In this document: piece after piece, positions 30,096 through 38,025 of the stretch
Numbering within the stretch: the stretch's first letter is position 1
Layout of the letters: each line of letters opens with the position of its first letter
From: UBA2396 sp038042175
GTDB lineage: Bacteria; Planctomycetota; Phycisphaerae; Phycisphaerales; UBA1924
Reading direction: 5' to 3'
NCBI GenBank assembly: GCA_964358855.1
Contig: CAYHQQ010000014.1
Coordinates: forward strand, 14,697 to 78,696
Length of the DNA stretch: 64,000 nucleotides
Notes under the pieces: model-generated
The model's input: only the letters and a program-made list of their open reading frames with translations
What the model was told of the DNA's origin: nothing
Database searches by the model: none
Program-made: the position numbers and the translations under genes

Positions 30096-33008
30096 TCAGC
30101 AACCGGCTTCGAACGCGACGACGAAGGCGTCGTAGTCGAAGAAGTCGGCGGAGCCGTCGCCGTCGAAGTCGGCGGTTTTGTTGGGGGGGCAGGGGCCGCC
30201 TTCGAAGCAGATGACGAAGGCGTCGTAGTCGAAGAAGTCGACGGTGCCGTCGGAGTCGAAGTCGGCGGGGCAGGGCGTGGGCTCTTGCCATTCGAGGGCG
30301 CCGATGTCGACGATGGGAGCGGAGCCGATGCCGGTGTTTGGAGTTGCGGGGTCGTCGGTGCGGCGGGGGCGGGCGGCGGCGTCGAGGGTGAAGGAGGCGG
30401 GGAGAGCAGGCGAGTCGCCGGCGTCGATGCAGGTGGAGCCGGAGAGGGGGGAGAAGTCGCCGGTGGCGGGGTTGGCGAGCAGCGGATCGCCGCCGGAGTT
30501 GCCGGGGCCGCCGAGGGAGCCGTCCCAGCCTTGGACGCGGCTGTAACGGACGAGAGCTGGGTCGCCGTAAGCGTAGAAGTTCTTGTCCTGGACCAGTTCG
30601 GAGCTGCCGGTGTTGGCCCACAGGAGCGAGTTTGTGATGTTGGCGGTGGAGAAGTAGACGACAGCGCCGCCCGTGTCGGTCGTGGCGGCGTTGCCGTAGA
30701 TGGTGCAGTTGATGATCGAGGCGTTGGTTGCGTTGGCGAGCCAGAGGGCGCCGCCGTCTTCGGCACTTTGGTTGTTGGCGAAGACGGTGTTGATGGCGGT
30801 GAGCTGGACGTTGTTGTGGTCGAGGGCGCCGCCGTTGAAAGTGACGGCGTTGCCTCCGGTGAACCAGCAGGAGCGGAGGGTGATCACGGAGTCGTCGGAG
30901 GCGATGCCGGCGCCCCAGCCGGCGGTGTTGTTGGTGAAAGTGGTGGTGTCGGCGATGAGGGTGCCGCCGGTGTAGACGGCGGCCGCGCCGCCGCCGTAGG
31001 TTGCGGTGTTGTTTTGGAAGGAGCAGTTGGTGAGCGTGGCGCCGCCGGCGTTGTAGGCGGCGAGGCCTCCGCCGGTGCTGGCGCGGTTGTTGCGGAAGGT
31101 GCAATTGGTGATGGTGGGATTGGCGCCGTCGATGTAGATGCCGCCGCCGGAGAATTCGGAGTAGGCCTTCTCGATGGTGAAGGTGTCGAGGGCGGCGGTG
31201 GAGTCGGCGGCGATGGCGAAGACCACGGAGTATGTGTTGTCGAGGAGGCTGGCGGTGTTGCCGATCTCGCCGGAGAGGATGGATGTGAAGCCGGAGAGGC
31301 GCTGGGCGAGAGAGGTTTCGCCGCCGCCAGGGGCGGAACGGCCTTGGAAGCCGCCGCGGAGGGTGAGGCCGGTGCGGAGGTTGAAGGCGCGGTATCGCTC
31401 GCCGGTGCCGGAGTCGGGCGTGTAGGAGCCGTCGGCGGTCCAGATTTCGCGGATGTTGTTGCAGCCGAGGTTGGCGATGGCGACGAGTTCGGCGAGATCG
31501 CCGCCGGAGGTGGACCAGGAGACGCCCTCACCGGGGCCGGGGACGGCGGCGTCGGCGTAGCGGATTTGTTCGCACTCATCGGGACGGCAGTTGTTGTTGA
31601 GGTCGAGGCTGCGGCCGGCGGCGATGTCCGCCGCATCATCGAGCCCGTCGGCGTTGCAGTCGACGATTCCGGTGGCGTCGCGATAGTTGGCGAGCGTCCA
31701 GCGCGTTTGCGAGATCACCAAGGCGTCGTAGGCGGCGCGCGGGTCGCCGGGCACAACTCCGAGGGGCTGGCCGGTGCCGGGGTGGATCTGGTGGGGATTG
31801 GAGAATTGCTGGAGGCGGATGTTTCCCGGGTAGGCCATGATGGTGCCGTAGGTGTTGCCGCCAGAGGTGAAGTAGTGGCCCCATGCGTAGGAGAGCGGCG
31901 CGCTGGAGTCGCTTTCGTGATCGTGGGCGCAGCCGAAGTTGTGGCCGAGTTCGTGGGCGAGGGTGAGGTTACCCCCGCCGAGGCCTCGCCAGTTGATGCA
32001 GGAGTAGGCCTGGGCTTGGTCCCACAGGGCCCACCAGGCGGTGCCGCCGGTGAAGGCGGGGTCGTCGATGACGAGGAGGACGGTGTCGGCCTTGTATTGG
32101 TCACGGAGGGACTGGACGTTGTCCATGTAGCCGTCGGAGGGATCGGTGACGCGCTGGAGGTGGTTGAGCCAATTGGGGGGCGGCGGGGATTGCTCGGCGT
32201 AGGCGATCTCGACCATGCCGGCGAGGCGGATCTGGAGGCGATTGACGCCGCCGGAGTTGAGACCGGAGTTGGTGTAGGCGCCGTTGGTGGCGTCGATGGC
32301 GTTTTGGAGGCGAGCGGTGAGGGCGGGCAGGCCGCCGGAGCTCGTGCGGGCGAGGGAGGTGTAGACGCAGAGGACGTCGACGATGGATTGGTCGTCGGGG
32401 CAGGAGCAGGCGCCGCCGAGCGGACTGGGGGGCGGGGGTGAGGGGGCGTGCGTGGGTCCGGCGGCGTGCGGGGGAGCGGTGGGCAGGCCTTGGTTGAGCG
32501 TGGGATAGGCGGGTCGCGCGGGGTGCGTGGAGTTTGGCGAGGCGTGAGCGGGGTGGTAGCTGGCGGGGCCGCCCATGAGACAGCGTGCGGTGGCCTGCGG
32601 GTGGAGTTGCTCGGCACGGGAGCGGCCGTCGGCTGTGGGGATGATGCTGAAGGAGCCATGCTCGGACCAGAAGCCAGCGGCGAAGGTGCCACTTTGGATG
32701 GTGATGGTGCAGGTGCCCAGGGCTTCGCCGAGGATTTTTGCGTGGAGGGTGAGGCCGTCGTCGCGGATGATGACGCGATCGATGAGGATGGAGAGGGTGA
32801 GGTCGTCGAAGAGGGTGAAGTCGAGGCGGTCGCCGACCTGTGCGGCGAAGACGGAGGAGTCGATGGTGACTTCGCGGGAGCGGAGGAGGTCGGGGGCGAC
32901 GGAGGAGGTTGAAGATGGGGCGGCCGGTGCGGCCACGGGCTGGCGACCAATGCATGGCGCGGCGAAACAGAGGCCCGCCGCGATTGCCAGATTCAGGATC
33001 ATCATCAT
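30096..33008 (-). CDS. secreted metzincin protease/beta-helix with GC-type dockerin
   Basis: This 970-residue exported protein starts at the ATG seven bases after GGAG. A short signal peptide is followed by a propeptide-like region. The zinc site HELGHNFGCAHD gives H352, H356 and H362 with catalytic E353, and a GTIMAY Met-turn follows, so this is a metzincin of the reprolysin-like type. A DCNADGLDDAAD...NNCRPDEC calcium-binding stretch joins it to a right-handed parallel beta-helix with repeated ITNCTFRNN and LTNCSFQNN motifs. The C-terminus has two dockerin loops (DFDSDGTVDFFDYDAF, DFDGDGSADFFDYDAF) and Gly-Cys. It probably cuts extracellular protein; the beta-helix may bind polysaccharide or surface. 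Confidence 0.9.
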   Translation of the reverse strand: MMMILNLAIAAGLCFAAPCIGRQPVAAPAAPSSTSSVAPDLLRSREVTIDSSVFAAQVGDRLDFTLFDDLTLSILIDRVIIRDDGLTLHAKILGEALGTCTITIQSGTFAAGFWSEHGSFSIIPTADGRSRAEQLHPQATARCLMGGPASYHPAHASPNSTHPARPAYPTLNQGLPTAPPHAAGPTHAPSPPPPSPLGGACSCPDDQSIVDVLCVYTSLARTSSGGLPALTARLQNAIDATNGAYTNSGLNSGGVNRLQIRLAGMVEIAYAEQSPPPPNWLNHLQRVTDPSDGYMDNVQSLRDQYKADTVLLVIDDPAFTGGTAWWALWDQAQAYSCINWRGLGGGNLTLAHELGHNFGCAHDHESDSSAPLSYAWGHYFTSGGNTYGTIMAYPGNIRLQQFSNPHQIHPGTGQPLGVVPGDPRAAYDALVISQTRWTLANYRDATGIVDCNADGLDDAADIAAGRSLDLNNNCRPDECEQIRYADAAVPGPGEGVSWSTSGGDLAELVAIANLGCNNIREIWTADGSYTPDSGTGERYRAFNLRTGLTLRGGFQGRSAPGGGETSLAQRLSGFTSILSGEIGNTASLLDNTYSVVFAIAADSTAALDTFTIEKAYSEFSGGGIYIDGANPTITNCTFRNNRASTGGGLAAYNAGGATLTNCSFQNNTATYGGGAAAVYTGGTLIADTTTFTNNTAGWGAGIASDDSVITLRSCWFTGGNAVTFNGGALDHNNVQLTAINTVFANNQSAEDGGALWLANATNASIINCTIYGNAATTDTGGAVVYFSTANITNSLLWANTGSSELVQDKNFYAYGDPALVRYSRVQGWDGSLGGPGNSGGDPLLANPATGDFSPLSGSTCIDAGDSPALPASFTLDAAARPRRTDDPATPNTGIGSAPIVDIGALEWQEPTPCPADFDSDGTVDFFDYDAFVICFEGGPCPPNKTADFDGDGSADFFDYDAFVVAFEAGC

Positions 33009-33255
33009 CACTCAACTCCGGGGCTGGGTGCATGATATCGGATGGCGGCGGATTTTGAGCGTGAACTCAGGGTCTTTTCGGGACATTTGGAAGCGGGTGT
33101 GAGGGTCCCAATACCTACTCCCCGGTGCGAGGGGGAGCGATGCAAAGCTCGGGATGAGCTGACCCTGATTCCGATGGAATGACTCCATTGCCGTAGACGA
33201 GTTCCACGGTGAACGCTCGCGGGTTCTGTCCGCGTCCGGCTCGAGCAATTCGGCG

Positions 33256-33861
33256 CTAGAGCGTCATTCGCCACTTGAGCCTCATCAGCATGAGCTCGAA
33301 ATCCTGCATGCTCGTGTCGCGGACGCCCGAGACTGTCACGTCGATGTCGTACGTGCGTCCGGAATCGGCGTTGAACACGCTCGGGGCTTCTGAGGGTAAC
33401 GACCCGCCTGGAACCCAGGGATAGTTGGGCATCAGGTATCGCGTGGCGTGATTGCGAGGTCCATTCCGCAATGAGGACTCGTGCGAGGCGTGATACCAGT
33501 CTGAGGCGAAGTCACCCCCGGCGCGACAGACGACCTGGCCCGTTTCGCGGCAAGTGACCTCGATGGTGCAAACGACTCCTTTGGGACACCAGAGTTCGGG
33601 GCCGCGTCCCGAGAAGCCGTTGCGATATGGCTCGATCGAGGCGCGTGGAATCGGAAGTCTGGCCTCGAAGACGGTCTGATCGCCCAGAGCGGAGACGACG
33701 AAGCGCGTGGTGCCGTTCTCGGCGGGGACTCTTCCGAGCGAGTAAAGGTAGTCGTAGTAGATCTGCTCCTTGCGTGACTCGAGTTTGGTCAATCCGGCGG
33801 GAATGTCGGTGCAGGAGGCTAGCGAGAGGAACAAGACCGCGGCGAACAAGAGTTTCACCAT
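33256..33861 (-). CDS. hypothetical lipoprotein
   Basis: This 201-residue protein begins with a hydrophobic signal ending LASC, a good lipobox with Cys17. The mature part has no family I recognise. It includes four further cysteines in VCTIEVTCRETGQVVCRAGG and a C-terminal YDIDVTVSG beta-strand, suggesting an exported beta-rich domain. It is flanked by the metalloprotease upstream on the same strand (247-nt gap) and by a recombinase remnant divergent from it. Confidence 0.65.
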   Translation of the reverse strand: MVKLLFAAVLFLSLASCTDIPAGLTKLESRKEQIYYDYLYSLGRVPAENGTTRFVVSALGDQTVFEARLPIPRASIEPYRNGFSGRGPELWCPKGVVCTIEVTCRETGQVVCRAGGDFASDWYHASHESSLRNGPRNHATRYLMPNYPWVPGGSLPSEAPSVFNADSGRTYDIDVTVSGVRDTSMQDFELMLMRLKWRMTL

Positions 33862-33925
33862 TGAGATGGCTCGCACGAAGGGCCTGAGGGTTGGGACGTG
33901 AAACCGGCAAGGATGGAGCGCGCAA

Positions 33926-34621
33926 ATGCAGCGGAAGGTTCGCGAGCACCCCCAACTCGCCGAAGCCCTCCGCTCGCACCAGCGTGCCTTCCCCGGGCTT
34001 CCCACCGCTCGGGTGTTCAGGCAGGCCGTGACGAACCGGACGCGAGTCCTGGACTTCCTCCGCGCAGGGATCGCCCGGAGGGTGGACGTGCTCGACGCCC
34101 AAGGCAATCGGATTCCGATCGGCAAGCGGACGAAGAATCAGAAGTACAAGTCCCGAATCGATTGCACCGACGCCGAGGGCCGGATTGCCGACCTCCATTG
34201 CCTCCGGACCACCCTGGGGACCAACCTCGCCCGGGCGGGAGTCACGCCTCAAGTCGCCCAGAAGATCATGAGGCATTCAGACTACAGGACCACCCTGAAG
34301 TCCTACACGGTCCTCAGTCTTCACGACTCGGCCGGAGCGATGAACAAGATCCCCACAATCAATGCCCCGAAGCCAGAAGAGGCGAAAGCGACAGGAACGG
34401 ACGGTCTGGCGGAGGAGGTTCCCCTACACCCTGAAGCGCACCCTATTCGGCTCGATTCGGACCAAACGAGTACAACCCGTTGCAACGAAGCAAACCGGGG
34501 ACGCAAGGGTGAGCCTCGCAGTTTGGCCCATGATTCAGGGCGAAATCGTGATGTTTCAGGGGGGAAAGAGAGACTGGAGCGAAGGAGACTTGAACTCCCA
34601 ACCCCTAGCTTGCAAAGCTAG
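33926..34621 (+). pseudogene. C-terminal remnant of a tyrosine recombinase/phage integrase
   Basis: The frame shows only the C-terminal catalytic part of a tyrosine recombinase: DLHCLRTTLGTNLARAGV supplies the H-x-x-R box, IMRHSDYRTT the second histidine, and KSYTVL the tyrosine nucleophile. The N-terminal DNA-binding half and the first catalytic arginine are missing, so it is broken. After the tyrosine the frame continues in low-pattern sequence and finally reads through the antisense of tRNA-Ala. An integrase next to a tRNA 3' end is the usual sign of an integrated element; here the element seems to have been lost. Confidence 0.75.
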
Positions 34622-34647
34622 TGCTCTACCAATTGAGCTATCGCCCC
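34575..34647 (-). tRNA. tRNA-Ala(UGC)
   Basis: The 73-nt minus-strand sequence folds as a cloverleaf. The acceptor stem GGGGCGA pairs with TCGCTCC and has the G3:U70 wobble that identifies alanine tRNAs. The D arm is GCTC/GAGC, the anticodon stem CTAGC/GCTAG with loop TTTGCAA (anticodon TGC), and the T arm GGGAG/CTCCT with TTCAAGT. The discriminator is A73, and CCA is not encoded. Confidence 0.97.
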
Positions 34648-34726
34648 TCTGGCTCTTGCCCGGGGTCGGGTTTGGGCCAAGGTTGGGCGATTCTAGACGT
34701 GGAAGCGGTGGAAAACCGGTGAGAGG

Positions 34727-35761
34727 TCACCTCTCGTTCCAGAATCGCGTCCAGTTGCCCCAGGCGAAGCCTTCGATTTCGGGGTCGGTCCAGCCGCGTT
34801 GGCTGAGGGTTTCGAGGAGTTTCTTGTAGTCGGCGGGGCGGTTGATGCCGTCGGGCATGCAGGCGGCGGAGAAGCCGCCGTCGGCGTCGGAGCCGAGGCC
34901 GATCTGGCGGCGGGTTTGCATGAGGTCGCATTGGTGGTCGACGTGGGCGGCCCATTCGGTGAGGGTGGCGCGGCGGTCGCGCAGGCCGCCTTTGATGATG
35001 AAGGGGGAGTAGAGGACGCTGCCGATCATGCCGCCGCGGCGTGCGATTTCGCGGATGGAGGCGTCGGTGAGGTGACGTTGGCGCATGCCGAGGGCGAGCG
35101 GGCCTGTGAGCGAGCCGTCGTCGACGATCGCCCGACAGTTGGAGTGGGAGGCGATGACGGGCTTGTCGGTGAGGTCGAAGAGCTGGGCGAGTGAGGCGTC
35201 GGAGAGGTGGGTGGTGTCGTGGACGATGCCGAGGCGGTCGAGCTCCCCCACCATCGTGCGGCCCAGGTCGGTGAGGCCGGTTTCGCAGCCGTTGCCGCCG
35301 GCGTAGCGGGTTTGTTTGGCCCAGGCGAGGGAGACGGCGGCGACGCCCTGGTCTCGCCACCACCAGGCTTCGTCGGGGGATTGGATGCAGTCGGCACCTT
35401 CGATGAGGATGCGGGTCTCGATGGTGGTTTCGGCGGGTTTGGTGGGCATGGCGCCGGGGCGAACGATGGCGATGAGGCCGCGGCGTTCCCAGTCTTTGTA
35501 GAGCTCGAGCTGGCGAAGGCCGGCGGCGTGGGCGGAGTCGGCGTCGCCGCTTTTGTAGGCGATGGCGGCGGGGGAGCCGTCGGGCTCGATGAAGATGGTG
35601 GCGAGCATGGAGCGGACGCGGCCTTCGACGAGCGAGGGGAGGGTGATGGCGGCGGGCGGGTTGGCGCCGGCGCAGGTGGCAAGGTCGGCGCTGTGCATGT
35701 CGCGGCCTTCGAGGGCGATGCAGGCGAGGTCGAGATGGGCGTCGAACCAGTTGTGGGGCAT
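34727..35761 (-). CDS. M19 membrane-dipeptidase family protein
   Basis: This 344-residue enzyme has the amidohydrolase metal motif FDAHLD (H9, D11) near the start, the VHDTTHLSD and ASHSNCRA motifs with metal-site histidines, and a LGSDADGGF region, the pattern of zinc dipeptidases of family M19. Bacterial members hydrolyse dipeptides, including D-amino-acid-containing ones. No signal peptide is seen from the chosen start MPHNWFDAH, so it should be cytoplasmic. There is no Shine-Dalgarno; TATTCT lies five bases before the ATG. It runs toward the tRNA gene on the same strand. Confidence 0.88.
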   Translation of the reverse strand: MPHNWFDAHLDLACIALEGRDMHSADLATCAGANPPAAITLPSLVEGRVRSMLATIFIEPDGSPAAIAYKSGDADSAHAAGLRQLELYKDWERRGLIAIVRPGAMPTKPAETTIETRILIEGADCIQSPDEAWWWRDQGVAAVSLAWAKQTRYAGGNGCETGLTDLGRTMVGELDRLGIVHDTTHLSDASLAQLFDLTDKPVIASHSNCRAIVDDGSLTGPLALGMRQRHLTDASIREIARRGGMIGSVLYSPFIIKGGLRDRRATLTEWAAHVDHQCDLMQTRRQIGLGSDADGGFSAACMPDGINRPADYKKLLETLSQRGWTDPEIEGFAWGNWTRFWNER

Positions 35762-35785
35762 GGAGGAGAATAGGAAGAGCGAGGG

Positions 35786-35814
35786 CCACAGATGGCACAG
35801 ATGAGCACGGATGG
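35786..35814. repeat. CACAGATGGCACAGATGAGCACGGATGG-type dispersed text
   Basis: A short internally repetitive element (CACAGATG, CACAGATGAG, CACGGATGG) lies just upstream of the dipeptidase gene. Similar low-complexity elements are scattered through planctomycete intergenic DNA; only one copy is in this window. Confidence 0.4.
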
Positions 35815-35876
35815 AAGGCAATGGGACAGAGAGGACGGATGGGACTTATGGAAGGTCGTACGATGAGCCTTTTGGA

Positions 35877-36431
35877 TCAGAAGACGTTTACGGCCAGGAC
35901 GAGAGCCAGCACGAGGGCGCAGGCGAAGGATGCGCGGCGGAGGCTGCCGGCGGGTATGCCGGTGGGGGCGAGGCCGAAGCTTGGGGCGAGGCCGTTCCAG
36001 AGTTGGAGGCCTGCGGCGACGCTGATGCAGCCTGCGACGCCGAGGATCCAGCTTGGGACGCCGAGGGCGACGAGGTCGTCGGCATCGCCGGCGGCGTGAA
36101 CAATCGCGGAGGCGATGTAGCCGCCGTTGGCGACGAGGCAGAAGCCGGCGAAGAAGCGGAGGAGGGGTGCCCAGGTGAGGCGATGGCAGGCGAGCCAGGC
36201 GGCGAGCGGCAGGGTGACGCCGAGGGCGGGGCCGGCGGCGACGACGAAGGTTGGGTGCACGTATTTGGAGATTTCGGTTTGGGAGAAGCCAATCCAGGGG
36301 AGAAGGACGCGATCGATTTTGGAGCCGGTGGCGAGGGCGGCGAGGATGTGGCCGCATTCGTGGACGATCATCATGGCGTACCAGGATGAGAGAAGGGTGA
36401 GGAGGATGAGGATGGCCCGGTGGCGATTCAT
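35877..36431 (-). CDS. M50-like membrane metalloprotease
   Basis: This 184-residue protein is almost entirely membrane helices, with HECGH in the first-second helix region (MMIVHECGHILAALATG), the zinc-binding HExxH of site-2-protease-type peptidases. A second motif that would supply the third zinc ligand (normally an NxxPxxxLDG-type aspartate) is not obvious, so activity is uncertain. It may process a membrane protein or be a degenerate relative. An alternative start at 36500 would add 23 residues. The stop lies upstream of the dipeptidase gene on the same strand, with a 115-nt gap. Confidence 0.65.
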   Translation of the reverse strand: MNRHRAILILLTLLSSWYAMMIVHECGHILAALATGSKIDRVLLPWIGFSQTEISKYVHPTFVVAAGPALGVTLPLAAWLACHRLTWAPLLRFFAGFCLVANGGYIASAIVHAAGDADDLVALGVPSWILGVAGCISVAAGLQLWNGLAPSFGLAPTGIPAGSLRRASFACALVLALVLAVNVF

Positions 36432-36568
36432 GGGGAGCAAGATGTGAAGGGGTTCGAGGAGAGTGTAAGAGGTGTTCGTTGAATCAGTCGCAAGCGTCAT
36501 CAGTCATGTCGTTGTTTGATGCGAAAGTGTCATCCGGAAAGCACCGGGACACTCGGGGAGTCAACGGC

Positions 36569-36649
36569 GGACCCCGCTGGGGTCCATGAGACTTTCTCGC
36601 TTTACCGGGGGCTTCGCCCCCGGCTATTGACGTTCAGGCCTCCGGCCTG
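36569..36649 (+). repeat. three-hairpin dispersed element, copy 1
   Basis: Three hairpins occur in order: GGACCCC-gct-GGGGTCC (36569-36585), CCGGGGGC-ttc-GCCCCCGG (36605-36623) and CAGGCC-tcc-GGCCTG (36635-36649), with the fixed linker CTATTGACG between the second and third. The second copy is at 39843-39924. The third hairpin overlaps the stop codon of the glycosyltransferase gene. Confidence 0.85.
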
Positions 36650-38016
36650 GAATGCGAGAGAGCCCGAATTGCTATGGCGCTGACCGCCAGGCCCACGAGG
36701 GCGATCACGGCGTGGGGCATGACGAATGAGGTGAAGACGAAGGAATTTGCGATGCTCGGTGGGATCTTGCCAGAGACCACCAGCGAGTTCATCAGGCTTG
36801 CGCCGGGGATGTAGAACGCCAGGAGGCACAGGGCCATGACAGGCGTCCACGCGGTGCGGCGGGGCGCGTGAGACTTGGCGAAGAGCCACACGAGCGGGAA
36901 GAGGAGAACGACGGCGTCGTAGAGGCGGTGGTAGACGACGAGCATGGAGATGGCGGCGAGGAAGGAGAGGGTGATCAGGTCGGCGCGATCTTGGGGCTTG
37001 GTCCAAGACGCACCGCTCTGGAGAGCGGTGCCACCAGGAGCGGTGCCACCACGATCGGCGAGGAAGAAGGTGCCGCAGAGGGCGGCGACGAGGGCGTAGA
37101 CGGTCCACTTCACGAGCTCACGATTGTCGGTGAAGGTGTGGAGCCAGAAGTGGAGGTTGATGAGGTGGTAGCGGAGCGGGTTGGCGGAGGTGGGGTCGGC
37201 GTTGTCGCTGGCGGCGAAGGCGGCGAGGTTGGCACGCCACTGGGGGAGCCAGTCGATGCCCGAGGCGTGCAGTTTCCAGACGCCGATCGCGAGCACGATG
37301 CCGGCGACGACCGCGCCGGTCAGGGCTGTTCGCCAGCGCAGGCGACCGAGCTCGTAGGCGAGGAAGATGAGGCCTATCTGGGGCTTGAGGGCGCACGCGA
37401 GACCCAGGGCGATGCCGGCGACGGCGCTCTCGCCCTTGGAAGCGGGACGCCAGGTGGGCGGGCGATCGCGCAGGACCTGGGCCACCACGATCAGGAACAT
37501 GACCAGGAGGGACGGCTGGCCCACGGAGATGCAGGTGTGGCCGGGGGCCATGGCCAAGGCGGCGGCGGCGGCGAGCCAGTATCGTGGGGTTCGCCAAGAG
37601 AGCCCGGCGAGGCGAAGGCATCCGCCGACGGTCGCGAGCAGCAGCATCGTGCCGGTGAGCATCCAGCCCATGCGACCGGTGGCCCAGTCACCTCTGCACC
37701 ACGGGGTCATGAGGACGAAGGTTGAGGGCGGGTAGACGAGCAGGGCGGCATTGCGTTCGGAGGGGGGCGACAGGTCGCTGTTGCTGTGCGTTTCCCAGGC
37801 GTGCTGGATCGAGGCGACTTCGTAGGGGCTCAGGCCGCTTGTGAACGCGCGCGTCGATTGCCAGATCAGCGAGAAATCGCTGGAGCCGCCGGGGCCCAGG
37901 GCTCGGATGGGGCCGCGGTAGATCATGAAGGCGAGGGCGGCGCAGAAGAGCCCGAGCGCGACGGGCCAGTGCCAAGGTTTGGCGTTGGTGCTCTTGATCG
38001 TGTCCGCGGAGAACAT
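36634..38016 (-). CDS. GT87/DUF2029-type membrane glycosyltransferase
   Basis: This 460-residue protein has about ten to twelve hydrophobic helices. An SSDFSLIWQSTRAFTSGLSPYE loop after helix 1 and a YPPS motif follow; both are typical of the GT-C family transferring mannose from polyprenyl-phosphate. The acidic loop residue D47 is in place. It begins nine bases after the pyruvate-kinase stop on the same strand, so both may be co-transcribed. An in-frame copy of a dispersed hairpin repeat encodes GGTAPGGTALQSGA in a loop (37011-37049). The last codons and stop lie inside the three-hairpin element. Confidence 0.82.
   Translation of the reverse strand: MFSADTIKSTNAKPWHWPVALGLFCAALAFMIYRGPIRALGPGGSSDFSLIWQSTRAFTSGLSPYEVASIQHAWETHSNSDLSPPSERNAALLVYPPSTFVLMTPWCRGDWATGRMGWMLTGTMLLLATVGGCLRLAGLSWRTPRYWLAAAAALAMAPGHTCISVGQPSLLVMFLIVVAQVLRDRPPTWRPASKGESAVAGIALGLACALKPQIGLIFLAYELGRLRWRTALTGAVVAGIVLAIGVWKLHASGIDWLPQWRANLAAFAASDNADPTSANPLRYHLINLHFWLHTFTDNRELVKWTVYALVAALCGTFFLADRGGTAPGGTALQSGASWTKPQDRADLITLSFLAAISMLVVYHRLYDAVVLLFPLVWLFAKSHAPRRTAWTPVMALCLLAFYIPGASLMNSLVVSGKIPPSIANSFVFTSFVMPHAVIALVGLAVSAIAIRALSHSRPEA
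37011..37049 (-). repeat. GTGGCA-headed hairpin repeat inside a gene
   Basis: On the minus strand a full unit GTGGCACCGCTC-tcca-GAGCGGTG (37034-37011) is preceded by a partial unit (37049-37035). It has the same head and loop as the units at 21433-21512 but other arms. It keeps the reading frame of the glycosyltransferase and adds about 13 residues in a loop between membrane segments. Confidence 0.7.
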
Positions 38017-38025
38017 CCCGGCATC

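Noticed and set aside
29822..31104. Minus-strand frame of 433 residues across 29803-31104
   Set aside because: It is a His/Arg-rich shadow of the metalloprotease gene and its downstream spacer.
30045..34598. An integrated island bounded by a 12-nt match between 30045-30056 and the tRNA-Ala T arm at 34587-34598
   Set aside because: Twelve bases is within chance for this comparison, and the enclosed protease carries the host-type GC dockerin.
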